Part shown: one piece after another, positions 24,122 through 39,100 of the stretch
Layout: every line of letters begins with the position of its first letter
Numbering within the stretch: position 1 is the stretch's first letter
Assembly: GCA_914767715.1 (NCBI GenBank)
Contig: OU612065.1
Coordinates: forward strand, 15,564,001 to 15,624,000
Origin: Membranipora membranacea
Taxonomy: Eukaryota; Bryozoa; Gymnolaemata; Cheilostomatida; Membraniporidae
Length of the DNA: 60,000 bases
Direction: 5' to 3'
Made by a program: the position numbers and the translations under genes
Notes under the pieces: model-generated
Told to the model about the DNA's origin: nothing
Databases searched by the model: none
What the model saw: the letters and a program-made list of their open reading frames with translations, nothing else

Positions 24122-27100
24122 ATGGAGTACAGACGGGGATTTACATTACGCCATGTTACATTAGAGCGGCATCCCCAGAGAGGCTATGGATTTTGTATCA
24201 GACAGAAAACAGAGAAACCGCCAAAAACTCCAAGACAAGGTAATAATAAGATGATCTTTAATTCACATTTGCATTCAAGCTTGACACTTTTCAACACAAA
24301 AGAGGTGATTTTGCTGAAACAATGGTATGAGAAAGTTTCTTGGCTCAAATTTGAGGGTAATTCTCGATGTGGGTAGTTTTTGCAGGATTTCTGATTGTAA
24401 AAGAATCTTTCGAAATAAAAATCTCCAAACTGCCATCTGATGCACAAATAGCAAGGACCGATCCACCTTTGAAAGGATGAGTATCTCTATGAATGCCCTG
24501 CCCCTTACATCTCCATCCACGCATCAGAAATTGAAAGGAAGTTTTTTTAGCTCTAAATTCTGCTGTCTATCTATGGTATGGCAAAATCTTTATTTGCAAA
24601 TGAGTCGAATTTGAAACCTTCATCAGTTCCATTAGGGTCGTCTACATCTCGTATCAAGTATAGGATATAGCATATTGACGTACAATCTTGTTAGGTTTTC
24701 ATTTTTATCGGCTGCTTCCCCAGTGCTGGTGCACAAGGGATGTGCAGGTTTATCATTTACCTTCAGACTGACCATGCACAGTTTTGCAAATTAGGAATCC
24801 TTCACATCTGGGGTTTTCTCACACAATTGTGACTCCTGGATGGATAGCTGCAGACAGTATTTTAATTATCATTGAAGTATTTGTTGGTGGCCCTCAAGTA
24901 CTCCAACTATCACAAGTATGTGGAAGTGATTTGTGACTTTTTATACCCTGGGCTTTCTACTGAACCATCTAACTTAGATTGTGCTAGGAGTCACATAAAT
25001 GAAGGCCTATTTTCCCAATTGATTAGAGGAAGCATCCTGTTTCAGATCATTATAGAAAACTAATCAGTCACAAACCACAAAAATCCCTGGTAGAGTTACA
25101 CTTTATGGTGTGAGTCATGGCCAAATTCTCTATCCCACGACAAATCAACCGAAACACAAACATACGGTGGCTTTTGCAATTTTTTGGCCCAAACTTACAT
25201 TGACCTTAATGGTAACTCAAACATGATGAAAGTTCATAACATTTATTCGAAGTTTATTGTCTTTTGGACCTGACGAATCGATCAAAAAACAATCAAAATT
25301 CTTATTTTTTGAAAACAGCTTCTGATGTTTGATTATCTTTGCATCATAAAAACATATTCAAATCTGCCAAACAAACCACAGGGATTCTTTACTTCTCAGA
25401 TGACCTGTGACACAATTGTGATGTTACTATGAATGCTGCTATAAATATAGTCTTGCTCTAAAAACCATACTCTACTGCTGTTTTGCTGAACCACAGCGAC
25501 CATGAGCAGCAATTCTTGCTACAATTCGGAATGTCATTAATGTGGTTCCCCAACAATATCAAACAAACTCAGTGCTGATATTTTCATTGACAAAACATAT
25601 CCCCTCTCCCAGTCTCACAGATATTGCGTATAACAGATTTGCCATGCAGATCAATTTGAAGGTAAGGGGTGATGAATCCTGATCCTTGCAAAAGTACAAT
25701 ATACCATTAGAATTCTCAAATAAGAAATTTTGCCTTTTTACACAGCTCAGAAGTTGGAGAATGTTGCCACATATTTTGTGGGTGATATAATAGCAGGAGC
25801 TAGTGCAGAGAAGGCAGACATGTCCACTGGAGACAGAATCATATCAATCAACGGCACAGCTGTCACTGGGATGCACAATGCTGATGTTATACAAATAGTC
25901 AAGCCAAGGTCTGTTATGGATATATAATATATTTTTTCAATTGTTCTACATGCATATCCTTTGCATAACTGTTTGAATCATAAAAAAACATAGACTTACT
26001 GATAAGCAAGTTTATATTAAGTTTATTGTAAAAACAGATTTCTACTGATCAGTGCTAATCTGCAGAAAAGCTCAATGAAATTTAATTCTTCAATTGTAAT
26101 GCTGGTTAGATAGCTTCGCAATGTAGCTATAGGTAAAAAAAATCCTAAGGTTTTTTGGCATTTCATGGTCTGTATTGTTGCACAAATCCTTCCACTATGT
26201 CTAGCAGAGTATGTGCAGTGCTTTTTTATAATTTGCTTCAATATGCTCTTAAAAAAACGAAAGATAAAAAAATGGCTTGCAAAACTTGTCTCTCTTAGAG
26301 TGTCAAAGGGAGAAGTATTCTGTATATGAACTCAGTCACTCATGTGATCGAGTTTCAGGATAGACACTGTTCCTAATTCATGAATTGCTATGGGTTTGGG
26401 GTATTTCCTGTGATACATTATGTTGGACTAATCCAATATGACCTCATCTATTATTGTTCAATTTTTCTATTGATGTTTTTTATGAATGACCTGATTTGTT
26501 TTCAAACATAATTTTTCGAGCATACTGTATTTTTTGTTTATCAAGGCCATTGAATTCAATATCTGGAATAGCATCATTAGCTTTCTTTTGCAAAACAAAG
26601 GGCTTGCAAAAATAGCCAGTCACTAGTAGCAATCTAGAAATGCCCTAATCATCGACACTGTATGGGGTATAATTACTGTTTGCAATTTTGTAAACAAGAC
26701 AATTTCTCAGGCTAATTATTCATGCTACTAGGGACAGCCAATCAGATAACAGTCAGATGGGTCCCTGTGTTTAGTGTCCTAACCGTATAACGCTATGATA
26801 CTATTTCCATTCTAAGAGAAGAATCTAATTCAGTGATCAAGGCATATTGAGTACTGGTCATTTATTTTTTAGTGTTACACTGGAGCTGTTGCTAATACCA
26901 GGTGGCGAACATATTTTAGGGACGGTAAGTATAATACAATAGAGTTATACCACTTCGTAAGACAGGAGGTCAAGAGCAGACAACTATCATAATTATTTTT
27001 CATAATTACGACGGTTGTTTCATAATGCACTAGCCTACAAATGATCTTAGAGAAACTCAATATTTCCTTTCAGATAAGAAATTTCGACTGATTGAATAAA

Positions 27101-30100
27101 AAATCTTTGCAAATACCACATACACAATAATTTTATCGTATTATATGCCTTGAGTCTAGAACGGAAGGGTATTTACTGTGTTTGTTTTCACACTCTATGC
27201 ACCTACCCTACAGGAAGAAATGTTTGGTGGGAATTAAATTTCGCGATTTTGGCGACCTAGAAAATCGCTAATAATTTATTCCACCAAAAAATTGATCCAA
27301 AAAGGAAGAAAAATAGAAGAGATAAAAAAATCTTCTCTTTTTAGCGAGTGGACAACTTCGCTAAACTTTTATTCCTCTAAATCACCCATGAGAGGGCAAC
27401 TCGCGAAATTAAGTTCCACTAAACATTTCTTCCTGTAGGGTATACATCTATGCACTTACAACTTATAGGTCATCATGATTGTTGGATTAAAGGTAAGTGT
27501 GAGGCACCTGTCATGCTGATAATTTTCTGTTGACAGAGTGCTTCTCAGAGACCACCTGTGAGAAGGAATCTGGAGCGGAGACAATTTTCTTATTCTCAAC
27601 AGAGACTTCACTCAATACATGGTAAATATATCTAACGGCGCTGAGGTAAAAGATGTGAAGATGTAATGTAATATAGTATGAGATTCAACCAGAGACTATA
27701 GATAACCCATAGGTATCCATAGTCTCTGATTCGACATCTATTTTGAGTATGGTAGATGTTGGTGCTCAGAAAGCTGAGCTCTTTGATGTCGATACTTTGT
27801 TACCCTCCCATAAACAAGAACAGTCATCGGGGGAGGCCAAATAGCAACATCCTTTCTAGATTTGACCTGAAGAGGTTAGTTGTTTTTACTTCTAGTAAGT
27901 CAAGGAGAAGAGCTGTTGAGTAATGTGTTATCTAAATTTCTTGAGCCGAGAATATTTTATGATTAATGGCAGTCCTGGTGCTCGTTTATACCATTTGAGA
28001 GTTGTCTCCCCTCTCACACTTATCACGCCACCCCTAGTTCCTGGTTCAATATTTGACCGGTTTGGACTGCTGATGTAGACTACATTGTTTATTCGTTGTT
28101 CATACCTCATTGCTCCTGAATTTTATCTGACGTCTGACACCGTCATGATGTGCGTGGTAACCTTGTCTTGGTCCGGTCCTCCTTGCGCTATCTTATCAGT
28201 GACGAGTTTATTTAGCAGTTTGGCAATTTCCCTCCTGTGTGAAAGTGCTGTTCTGCAGTATTTGCCCTATGGCTAAAACTTAATTTTAGGCCTTATCACT
28301 GATGTCCGATAAGAAGTCTAATGTTAATGAGCTCAGTAACCAAAAATGGTTGCTTTATTTGTTGACCGTGTGTGGTAGCTTGGACCCGGAGGAGCGGCAA
28401 TACAATGTACCATCTAACTGGTCAAACATAAAATTAATTATTTTCAACACTTTAACAATGCTTTATTTGTGCCACTAATTCTCCAGTCATTTTACCGTAG
28501 CAACTCCAGGGAGAAATGTCCATGTTTTTTACCTGTTAACCCTGTTGTTGAGCTGGGACGGAAGGTAGACACAATATCGCTTAGGAAAAAGTTCAAACTG
28601 CACTTTGGCCGCTGATAAGGCTATTTATCGTAATATTAGTCTTATGTCTCATGCTCTATGTGGCATATCTGCATTGACGGCATCGCTGCGTTATCTGCAT
28701 ATTGTTTGGTCACATGTGGTCTGCAATCAATTGGCTTTGTGACACGAATATACGGCAGGCTGTGCGACTGGCTGTGAAGATTTGACCGCTATTTCCATGT
28801 TTCCAATGATTAATTATTATGTCAAAATTGATTTATTCTGGAAGGATTTGCATTATAAATAGTATTTGAAGCTGGCTTGAAGCCTAGATAACCAACTGTC
28901 TACTGTGATACATAAATCTACCGTGGATAGACCAGCTTGAACTGTTTTACTGAACTTCTGTAGCCTCATCTGTTTGTTCACAAAGGTAAGAAATTGTTAA
29001 TCACCTTTTGTGACCTTGCTTGCCTGTCAACTCCATGAGGATTCTGTTATCCTTTGGTGACATCCAGTAGTTTTATGACTCCGTGGTGATTCTTTGTTGT
29101 GATTAGAGACAAATTTGCTATTGACAGATTAAAATTGTAAAATTCACTTGGTAAGATTCAATTACTAGATTATAGAATTTGTCTGGTCAACGGTCAGATT
29201 CGCTCACTAGATGACCCAATGCTGCACTCATTGGCAAACTAATCGAGTTTGGAAAGTTGCTAGCTGGTGGTATGATACGACGCTGGTTTGAACACACTCT
29301 AGATTAGTAAGTATTAGCTACAGCTTGCATTGGTTGGTTTGAGGGTGACTAAATATTACCTAGCACTTAAGTTTGGCAAACTGAGAACGGAGTCTATATA
29401 AAGTTAGCTAGCTTTTAAATTAGCTAATTCAAGCCTGTGCTGAATGGCAACCATTTCCTCCTGCAATTACCTTATTCCTCTAGGTAGGCCTGTGTATGAT
29501 TGTATTAGAATAGTGAAACAGCATTGCTGGATTTCCAGCTACCTAATCATAACACCAGGTGAATAGTATGACGTATCTCTGCTTGTACGCTTATCTATTG
29601 AATCGAGGTAACGGCATTTCACCTTTTTTTTTATAGAGTGAGTCACTAGGGGTGTGTGATAAGTTGTCTCCCCCAGGCTGAGCCGGGTCATTGTCTTGTC
29701 AGTAAATGGTTAATCTAGCTTGTTTGTTTTGGATTGAGTAATATTTTGAAGAAAACAAAGTCTACGTTGAGACCCTGCCTAGAGGTTATACACACAGTTT
29801 TACGTCTCTAAGTAATCTTAATTAAATAAACTTAATAATAACCTTCTCATGATTGAAAATCCTGATTAGCTAGCATTCATTCAAAGCTGATTATTTAATA
29901 GGCTGCCCATTAAACTTTCACGTCGAAGTTGAAGTGAGTTTTTTGTTGGCTACTCGAGTCTACTCTTGTTTGCACAAGGTCTTATTCAATGTGCAAGAGC
30001 TTTCATGCTGGTTCCCTTAGCTTTTTATTTGGTAACCTGTTGAACCGTATAACTCTTTTGTGAATCTCCTACCCACTACATCAGCTCTACCATATGAGAT

Positions 30101-33100
30101 AAAGCGACCGCTCTGCTGTAGAGTCCACAAATTGCCTGATAACAGATATGTTGGGTTATGTCACAGCTGCCTATCAGGTGATAATTATATAAATTAGTAT
30201 AGTGATAGAACTGCTATCTCCACAATCTGTAATTTTAGCCACTCTTCGTCATGATTGCTCTGATCTGTATGACCTATCCCACAAAGGACTCATTGTCGCT
30301 TTCCGTGCAAACCATTAGATAGAGAGATTTATGCATGCTGCATTTATGATTATTTTATATTCAATAATACAGCGGATAATACTGCCGACTTATTTTACTC
30401 GATAATTGGCCCACAGGGACTATCGCTGCTATTAGGTGTCACGCCTTACAATTATAACCTGAGTCAAGTTGATTAGTATCATAGGCATGTGATATTACGG
30501 ATAATGGCATAAAATTAAAGGCCATTTTTTGCTGTATGCTGTCTGACAATGATATCCAGCAGCAATGAAACCTGTAAACTTCTGCGAAGGTATAGAATTA
30601 TGGTAGAATGATTATGTTTCATATGGCTGAGCAAATATTCTCACTGCTCGAAAACTTTAGCTTGATCTTGGTGTCACCAAAAAAGAAGCGCAGAATAAAT
30701 AGTCATTTGTTATGGTGGTTTATGGTGGTGTTCCTGGTATCAACCTACAATATTGTATTGAGCAAGGTTTAATACAGAGATTATTATAATTTTTTTAGGT
30801 TTCACTACATAAATGTATGGTTGGTTGTTGTTGTTCCCACTCTAACCATATATTTGGTGGTTAACTCTGACTCAAAAATGTGTGGATGGGAAAAGTTGTA
30901 GTGCCAACACGTCCTGAACTTCACCTCAACACCCACACCAAGACCAATCACTACTATGACCACAACAACATATTTAACATTTTTTACAAATGTGCGGAAG
31001 TTAGTTCCTTATATCAGGAGTTGCATTCTCACTATTCAATCGTTTTCTTTTTATCGCGGTATATAACCTGTATTCAAGTTCTGAGGAATATCATACTCCT
31101 TGCTTTATCTCTCTATATCTGGCAAGTTATAGTTGTCCGTTGTATATCGCAAGCCTGTCATGTCTCAGACTGAATTGTTTGACCTCGACGTTGCTGTTAG
31201 CTAACTGATGGTCTCTGGTAAGCTTTGCTGCGTAGCACTGACCAGGAGCAAGTAACAAACATGGATGTTGATTTTAGCCTGTTTATCATCAATGTTATGT
31301 GACTACTAATTTGCAATCTAGCTGATAACACGGTTCCCAGGTGCAGTTGAGTCTCTGCTACCAAAGGACACAGAGCCCTCGGAGGTTAATATCTAATAAT
31401 TGATAACTCTTTGCACATGGATAAGTTTAGTGATGGTGAACTTTCTCATGAGTAAGGTTGCAGCTGCACTTCACTGTTTGTTATTGTTACCAGGACTGTA
31501 GACAGAGATTAAGACTATAATGATAATTACTTCAGGATTCCGATGGTATTGTCTCATAAAGAGGATAATGTTGAGGATTGATGGCTGTCTGACCAGTTAT
31601 ATCTTAAAATTAACCATTGTTAACGTCCTCTCAGCTAGTACATTCAGGTCTTCGCTAACACTATGCTGATTGTAGCAGAGTAGTGGACATTGATGTCACA
31701 TCTGTTAGTTATAGCCCTGCCTTGCCAATATTTTATAAATAGAGGAAGAATTTGGAATATTTCCAACTGCTGCAATTACATGTGATCTAATGAGTATTTA
31801 GATTGACTTACAGCTTGGTGCCACCCTTATCACCTGGGATGTGAGAGTCCAATTTCAATTTAATTTGTGTTTACAAACAAATTCCTAACAATTGAAGGTC
31901 AAGAATCGCAGATTAATGTTGGATCAGGTAAATATCAGAATTCACTTTTCTATACACATGTATTTGGGCATTTTTCCTATATACCCTAGTAATAATGAGT
32001 ATAGTGTTGGATTTGTAACCTTTTGTGTAGCCTGAAAATAATCTTAGAAAAATACCAAGAGAAACTGTGAACAAATTCAGCGCATCAACTTTGTAATTAT
32101 GGTTATTGTTCCTCTAAGTTCAAGACTTGAAAGACTCCTCACAACACAATAGTCTTTTGAGGTATTCTTAATTCAGAATGACCATGAGTTTGAAAGCCCA
32201 TAGGCGGTCTCAAATGTTGTTGTGACTCAGTTAATTATAGATTCATTATAGTTTTAAGTGTTCTTAGGAGCTGTAATATTCAACACCACATTATTTAACT
32301 CTTAATTTCTTCTAAGCATTGAGCACAACTTGTGAAATAGTTGGGGTTTTCACTCAACTCACAGCTGGATTAAGACAACGGATAGTTCTGAGAACGTTGG
32401 AGTCTACTAACGCTGGCCCGACGATAGAGATAGTTCTCTTACTGCATGTGTTGGATTGGAGGGCGGAATAAGCTGACAAAGCTCTTGGATTTATACTCAT
32501 TCGCTATCAAGGTTAGCCATGTTTCATCAGCCACCCAATGAATTTTCCTATGTTGGCCTAGGCGTAAAACAAAGATGACAGTTACTGTCACAGTTGTCTT
32601 AGATGATTGTTTCCTAATCTGGTATAGAGAAGTTTCATCACGTAAGGTAATACTGAGGTGACACATCACACTTATAGAACAGTGAGGATTTAGGAGATCT
32701 GAGTCAGGACATTATCTACGTCTCTTTGTTGTCGGATGTTGCTGAGTAGGCCCGTGTTTTTTTCAGCCGGATTATCTATTTGTGAAGGTCATCTAATTTG
32801 CATGCACACCGGTACTGAGTCGTATCGATGAGAACCTCTGATGAGCTCTGATGAGCGTAGGTCAGATAATTAGTGATTATTAATTAGCTTTTTTTGTTGT
32901 TGTTATCAATGTGTGAGATTTCAGTAGTCAGGCTGCTGTCATACACAAATAAGCACGAGTCGAGGATACTCTGAAGCTCTCGCTGTATCAAAACTTTTGC
33001 ACTTTCTTATCTTGTTAACAACCAACATGATGAGAATACATCAGATTCTACCATCGTATTATTCTCCAGGTATGGATTGCTTGCTTTGACACTTGTATTA

Positions 33101-36100
33101 CTGGTTTTTGTCACACCACAAAGCAGTTTGACTTGACAGGTTTTGTCAGCATAGGGTAACCTGTCAAAGTAATACGATCTTCACTGGAGATGGTGTTACT
33201 GCCATATGCAGAAGCGCGACACTCTGTGCCGAGTATTTCACCGATGCAGTAATCTTTAGACACATGGAAGTATAATCTTGCCATTACAGCTTTGGATGGA
33301 AGCTTATTTAGCGTTTTATGTTGGTGGTGTACTTCCTAACCCCTTGTGATGAGTCAGCGATCAAACATGGTATTCTCCTACACTCGGCACATGGCTGAGA
33401 GAGTCCAGGTCATTGTCGCCTTCAGGATATCAGGACTTGAGCAGGACAGGTACATATGAGTTCATGAGGTCATCAATTGGGCGTGATTTGTTTTGTCTTG
33501 GGTAATTTTATTCCTATTTCTTTGGTGGCTAAGCAATCTTGATAAAGCAACCAAGCATGTGCGTTAGTGGAAGTATTGGCCCAGAGGTCAACGAAGCAAA
33601 ACAATGATTAGTTATAGATTGAATTGAGAATTGAGCAAGCGGTATTAGTGGTTAAAAAACCAAAGATTGCGGTTGTAAACAGTCAACACATCCTTTTATT
33701 CTTTAGTAAGGCTCCACTAAAAACTACACGCAATTTGCTTACGCAGTGGAGCACTGAGTACTATTTTTTATGTGGACAAGCTAGCCAACAGAGTTTGTTT
33801 GATTGGATTTAGTGAGTGTTGAGAGTGTCATATCCACTTGTTCAGATCTACATGGTAATCAGATTATAATTCACATTGTACAAAGTTAATGAGCATAGAA
33901 CTAGCTCTGAGCTTTCTGTCTTGGATTGGATTAAACTATCAAACACGCACCACTAGGCATATAAGGTAAGAAATATTGTAAGTTGAGGCGTTAGATTTCT
34001 GCAATTTCCAGATACCCATCAACAAACTAGTTCTCATTCCCAACATATGGTGTTTGACGATGCTAAAATCACTACATGGGTTCTCAGTACAGGCCTAGCC
34101 TGCCGGTCAGCTACAAATGCCAATGAAACTGTCATGTTGGTTGATGTGTCATGGTGTCAGTATAACCCTAGGATTGGTGAAGTTTAGTTTTAGTACAGCT
34201 GTTAGAGCATCAAGGAACCAGGAAAGAGTATATTGTATAGTGCAAGTTGACTAAGCAAAATTACATCACTTGGACCTCACGCTCATGGGCTTGGTAGAAT
34301 AATAGCCATTCTCCGAGGGGGTAATCTATAGGCTTGACTATTTACACAGTCATTACACTGGTGGTTTCTAATCTCTGCAAAAAGTCTGAGGAATCAAGCT
34401 CTTGTTTATGATTTAAAGTCTCAAGTACGGAGATAAGTGTGAAGTATTCAATGTGTCTTGACCTGTTAGGATTATATTTTCACCTCCGCTGGCAGTTAAA
34501 GAATCCAATATTCACAGCTTGTGCTGCTTGTTTTGCGACAGAGTATCTCAGCATGAGCGCATCAAGAGCTCCACTGACAGCTGACAACTCAGGTAAACGC
34601 TGGTCAAAAGTATTATTTTGCTTCTGAGAGACTAATAGAGAGGATAACAGTTTTGGTGTTGGCAGTTGGTCATTGATCATGAGCTTATGTTGCACTACTG
34701 AGTATAATTATACACTTGTACGAGCTCTAACTTGGGTGTTACAGTTCCATTAGGAAATAACACAGCTTCATCACGACCTGGGTACCTTCTTTTACAGTAT
34801 AGACTGCTAAGCGTGGTAATTAGGACTATAAATCTTATGGTAACAAGACAGGGGACATAGACACTGAGTTAGCGTGTTGTGATAATGAGATGAATTGATT
34901 GTCGTGATCAGTCAAGCTTGGATAGTCATCTTTGTGGGAGGACAAAACTGGAAACCAAAGCCCTGTGACAGTTGATGTTTGTTTGTGTCATAGCCGTTAC
35001 TAAGTCTACTCTCTACAGCTCCATAGTGCAGTTGCTGAGACAAGTCTAGAAGAGATTGTACTGGCTCTAATCAAACTTGGATTAAAATCTGTAAAGCCAA
35101 CTGGATGCTGTTTCTGAAAAGGGTAAGCAGCTGATTTCAACTTCACCCGAAACCGGATTGATAACTGAGCTATTTTGTCACCATGACACTTTTTGTCTGT
35201 GCATCCTATTCTCATGGTTGTGACTGAAGTTGCCGCAAACAACTTTGAGGAATTGGGACAGTCCGTTTTTGCAAGCTTTCTAAGACTGTTATTTCAATCG
35301 CTTCATCACGCTGCCGGCCCGTTTGATCTGGTTGTTGATTTGTTATATGCGCTTGATACCCCCTATTCCCTCGGCTGATAATATTTACACAGAAATTTCA
35401 CTGCTGACCGTGGATCTAGTGCATTGATCGCAGTGCTGTCAGTGCGGTGCAAGCCCATTGACATGCCTTATCTTTGATGGTGATTTGAAGTTATCCCTTG
35501 AGATTTTGTCGCACTTTATGAAGCAATTCTTATTTTGCTTATCGCCGAAATTATGAAGTAACTGATGCGTCTATTAGGTAACTGCTTTGAATTTTTGTCC
35601 AGGTAGGCCATGCAGTTCTTACCAGAGAGAAGTTTGATTATCTCTACTTTTAAGCTTTATCTCCCCCCTCCCTGTGTTTATCACTAATTGCAGTTCAAAC
35701 TGGGACGAACTGAAAAGGTCATTCGAGGGTCTTCTCTCAATAAACAAGGACTCTGCTCTTTTGAATATCCGGAAGGTGACTTCAGTTTCCTGTGCTAGTT
35801 TGTGTGATATATATTTAATAGTTGACCAGTAAAAGGTGGTGTGATAAATGGGTGGTATTGGTGTGAAAATATATCAGTGTAATACTGAATTACTGAGTGA
35901 TAATATTGCAGCTGGTGAGAAGTGAGAAATAAACTGGTTTGTTTGAACTTTTCCTTCCCAATCCGATAATAGTGAATAAGACTTTCAAGGATCCACACGA
36001 AGACCTTTCAAGCCGATTTATCATAATCTTGCTAATATGCTATTCTATTGAATATCCTTTAGAAAAATCTATAGGCATTTCAAGCTATTATCCTCATATT

Positions 36101-39100
36101 TATCATGGATGAGATGTTTTTGCTATGGAAGTTTGCTAGATGGTTTTTATAGTAAACAAAGACAGCCTTGTGTAATCAGATTGCTTTGCTCTAGGAATGT
36201 TATTGTATCCCTGTGTTCATGTGTCAAACATATAGGTCTGATATGTCATTGCTAATGGCTTGTTGCCTTTACCCATCAAACTATTGTCCACTTTGAATAC
36301 CTATTTTGAGGGGGAGTTGTAACTTTCTGTCCTTTTTGGGCTAGCTCACTCAGTAATGGTGTTTCTGTTTTCTTATGAAGGCTTCAGTACGAATGGCTAA
36401 CGGATCTAATCTATAATCCTTCTAATAGATTGACTTTGTGGCATGCTGAGTAATTGAAGGATAGGTTGTACACTGCAGCGGAGGTGATTGTGTGATTTTC
36501 AGAGCTAGGTATCCTCCAGTGCCCTCGATTTGTTAACCGCGATTTGGACTACATAACCGATTATTACATTTCTTCGAGTTATTGTAATGTGATTACAACT
36601 GTATGTAGTAGAAACATGTCATTTGATTGTTTCTAGTTTAGTTGCACAACAAGGGGTTGTAGTAGACACTTGACAAGCAATAGCGGATATTATACGCCAA
36701 ATGAAGAGTGCTCGAAACTAAAGCTGTGCCATAGCAAACCTATACTATTGTCTGGAGTGGATACCGCTACTTGAATTGTCTTCACTTTGACTTATCGTAG
36801 ATTTGTTATCAGGTTATATGGTCCCAATGGAACCACAGCAATGACCCAATGGATTACGCTTCCTCTATTTAACTGATTATGACCGATTTTGAAGACGCCT
36901 TACTGTTCTTTTGGGCACCATTGCAGTAGTTGTACTTTTGGCATCTCGATGAGTATTGATGTTCTCAGATTGCTGATATTTATCAGCCACTTAGGTTTGC
37001 AGCTGAGTTCTAAAGATTGCATTTTTCACCTACTTTGTGCCGAGGATTTCAGGGTTCATGAGTGACCATTGCAGGTGAACGTTCGTGTTCACACTATCTC
37101 TCCTTGGGCGGTGGCTATTTCTAATCAGACTGAAAGAAAAGAATCTCCCTTGGCTTTTAAGTTGTATAACAGATAATTAACCTAATAATTCCCTCATGCT
37201 GATGGAATCTGTCATGCAAATTGTTTCTACTTATAGTTTACAGTTGTTGGAATGTATCATAGTCTGGGCACTTCTTATATAACTCAGTGGTTTGGTTTCA
37301 TAGATAAAGTTTCACTGTCTGGTCAGGCTGGTAATATTTTTAGCTGTATTACATCTCCGTTCAAGTTTTGATTGTAGGCATTACGTTTTTTGCTGGTTAT
37401 TAGCCAGGTAATTTTCACAGTATCACTCAGCACCTGTTGTATTCAGCGATGATGCGCTTTTTGGAGTGTTTTCAAACATCCGCTTGTTGATATAGGTGCT
37501 GATTATCTGGCCCGGAGGTTCAGAGGGATTGACAGGTAATATTTCTGTTTGTAAAAGATGGAAACTATCAGTTAGACGCTATCAAATTACGAGGGTCTCA
37601 TAGTCTCAGTCACAACGGTTGATATTACCTGATTTAATATTGTGACAGCCGTCACTGACTCAGAATGAAATGCCGATGGGTATGTCATCATTTGATCAAA
37701 CATTGAACTGCATAAGGATCTCATTAGGACAACTAGCTGGCAATTTAGCTTGATAATAACCTGACATCATTTGGAAAATGGGCTGGGTGAGAGGACTTTG
37801 ATGGTATGCTGGTAACTAGTTTTCACGCAAATGTAAATATCATCACCAAATTATTATTACGACACCCTTGATCAATCGGACAACAGGAGGTCGTAACTAC
37901 CAAGGCCTGAGTATGACTGCTGTACGGTGGGTGGATGAGAAAAGTGTCATAGTTTATGCTACTGCTTGTCATGATAATTTGTTTGTTGGAAAGTCGCCAT
38001 GTCCATCTACCATAACTTTTAATCCCGCCTACAATAAACTTTTGCCCCTTAGATCAAGGACCAATTATTCGTGGATAGATATCAATTCGATGGTAATCAT
38101 CATGTTGCCAGCATAAAATTAGTATCAATCAATACAGTGACTAACTCTCATCACGACAGTTGACATGGTGGTAGTTAAGATCGTGATCAGCATTATTTTT
38201 TGGTAGGGAGGGACAGGTTAAAGATAGAATAATGTCATGACTTGACCACCTATGGATCTGAGCAATGAGCTGCCTCCCTGATCTGAGGCTGTGATTTAGA
38301 CTTTTGTTCGGAGCCAGGACTTATTCGATTCTGCCATGGGTTGTTCTTATTGCATTATGTTATACTGGTTGTCACATGACCAAACAGATATATCCTCTCT
38401 ATGCCAGTAAAGTCTGCCTAAACAAGTATTTTGATTGGTCCATAAGGAAGCATTGGTCTTTTCCTGGGTATTTCATTCCTAGCTAAGGATTTGCACAGTA
38501 TGTATAGTTGGCTGAGAAAATGTTAAATGTGAGGTTTTATATCTCCCATTGTCTACAACCACACACTTGTTGCTCCACTGACCAAATGTTTTCAACATAT
38601 GTGGAGAAACAAGAATTATCTGCAATGAGCAAACTAGAGGGATTATCACAGTGCTCACACGGACTATTTATACACCATCTTGTGTAGAGATCGTGGCTGC
38701 AGAGAGCTTTAGTTACTAGTTTGTGTAAGATCTTTTTGCACAGCTTCTTGAGTACCTTGTTCCCAGAACTTGAGCTCACACTTATACTCACAAACTAGGC
38801 CTATTCAGCAGGTATGTTTGTTCCTTGTTTGATACGATCCATTATTATTATGGCAAAAAATTGACTATTCATTATGGCTTTTGTTTGCACAATCAAATGG
38901 GAGTTTACAATCAATTCAAAACTAGGACCAATTTTTGGGGCGGGTGATGTATTTACTTATCAGTGTTTATTTGGTTATTTGTCCGCTTGACGCCCTGTAT
39001 ATTGATCATCATCATCGCGGAGACTAGACAAGGAATTATCCCACCAGGAAATATTCTTCAAGCAAGCTTCACACTGGGAGTATTCCTCATGTGACACGTA

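Noticed and set aside
31333-31385. Coding-looking segment (AVESLLPKDTEPSE) between a CAG and a GT in the large intron.
   Set aside because: The donor (GAG/GTTAAT) is poor and the outgoing phase does not fit the next ARHGAP exon.
32439-32669. Minus-strand ORF of 76 codons, considered as a transposase fragment.
   Set aside because: No motif of a known transposase is visible and there are no terminal repeats around it.
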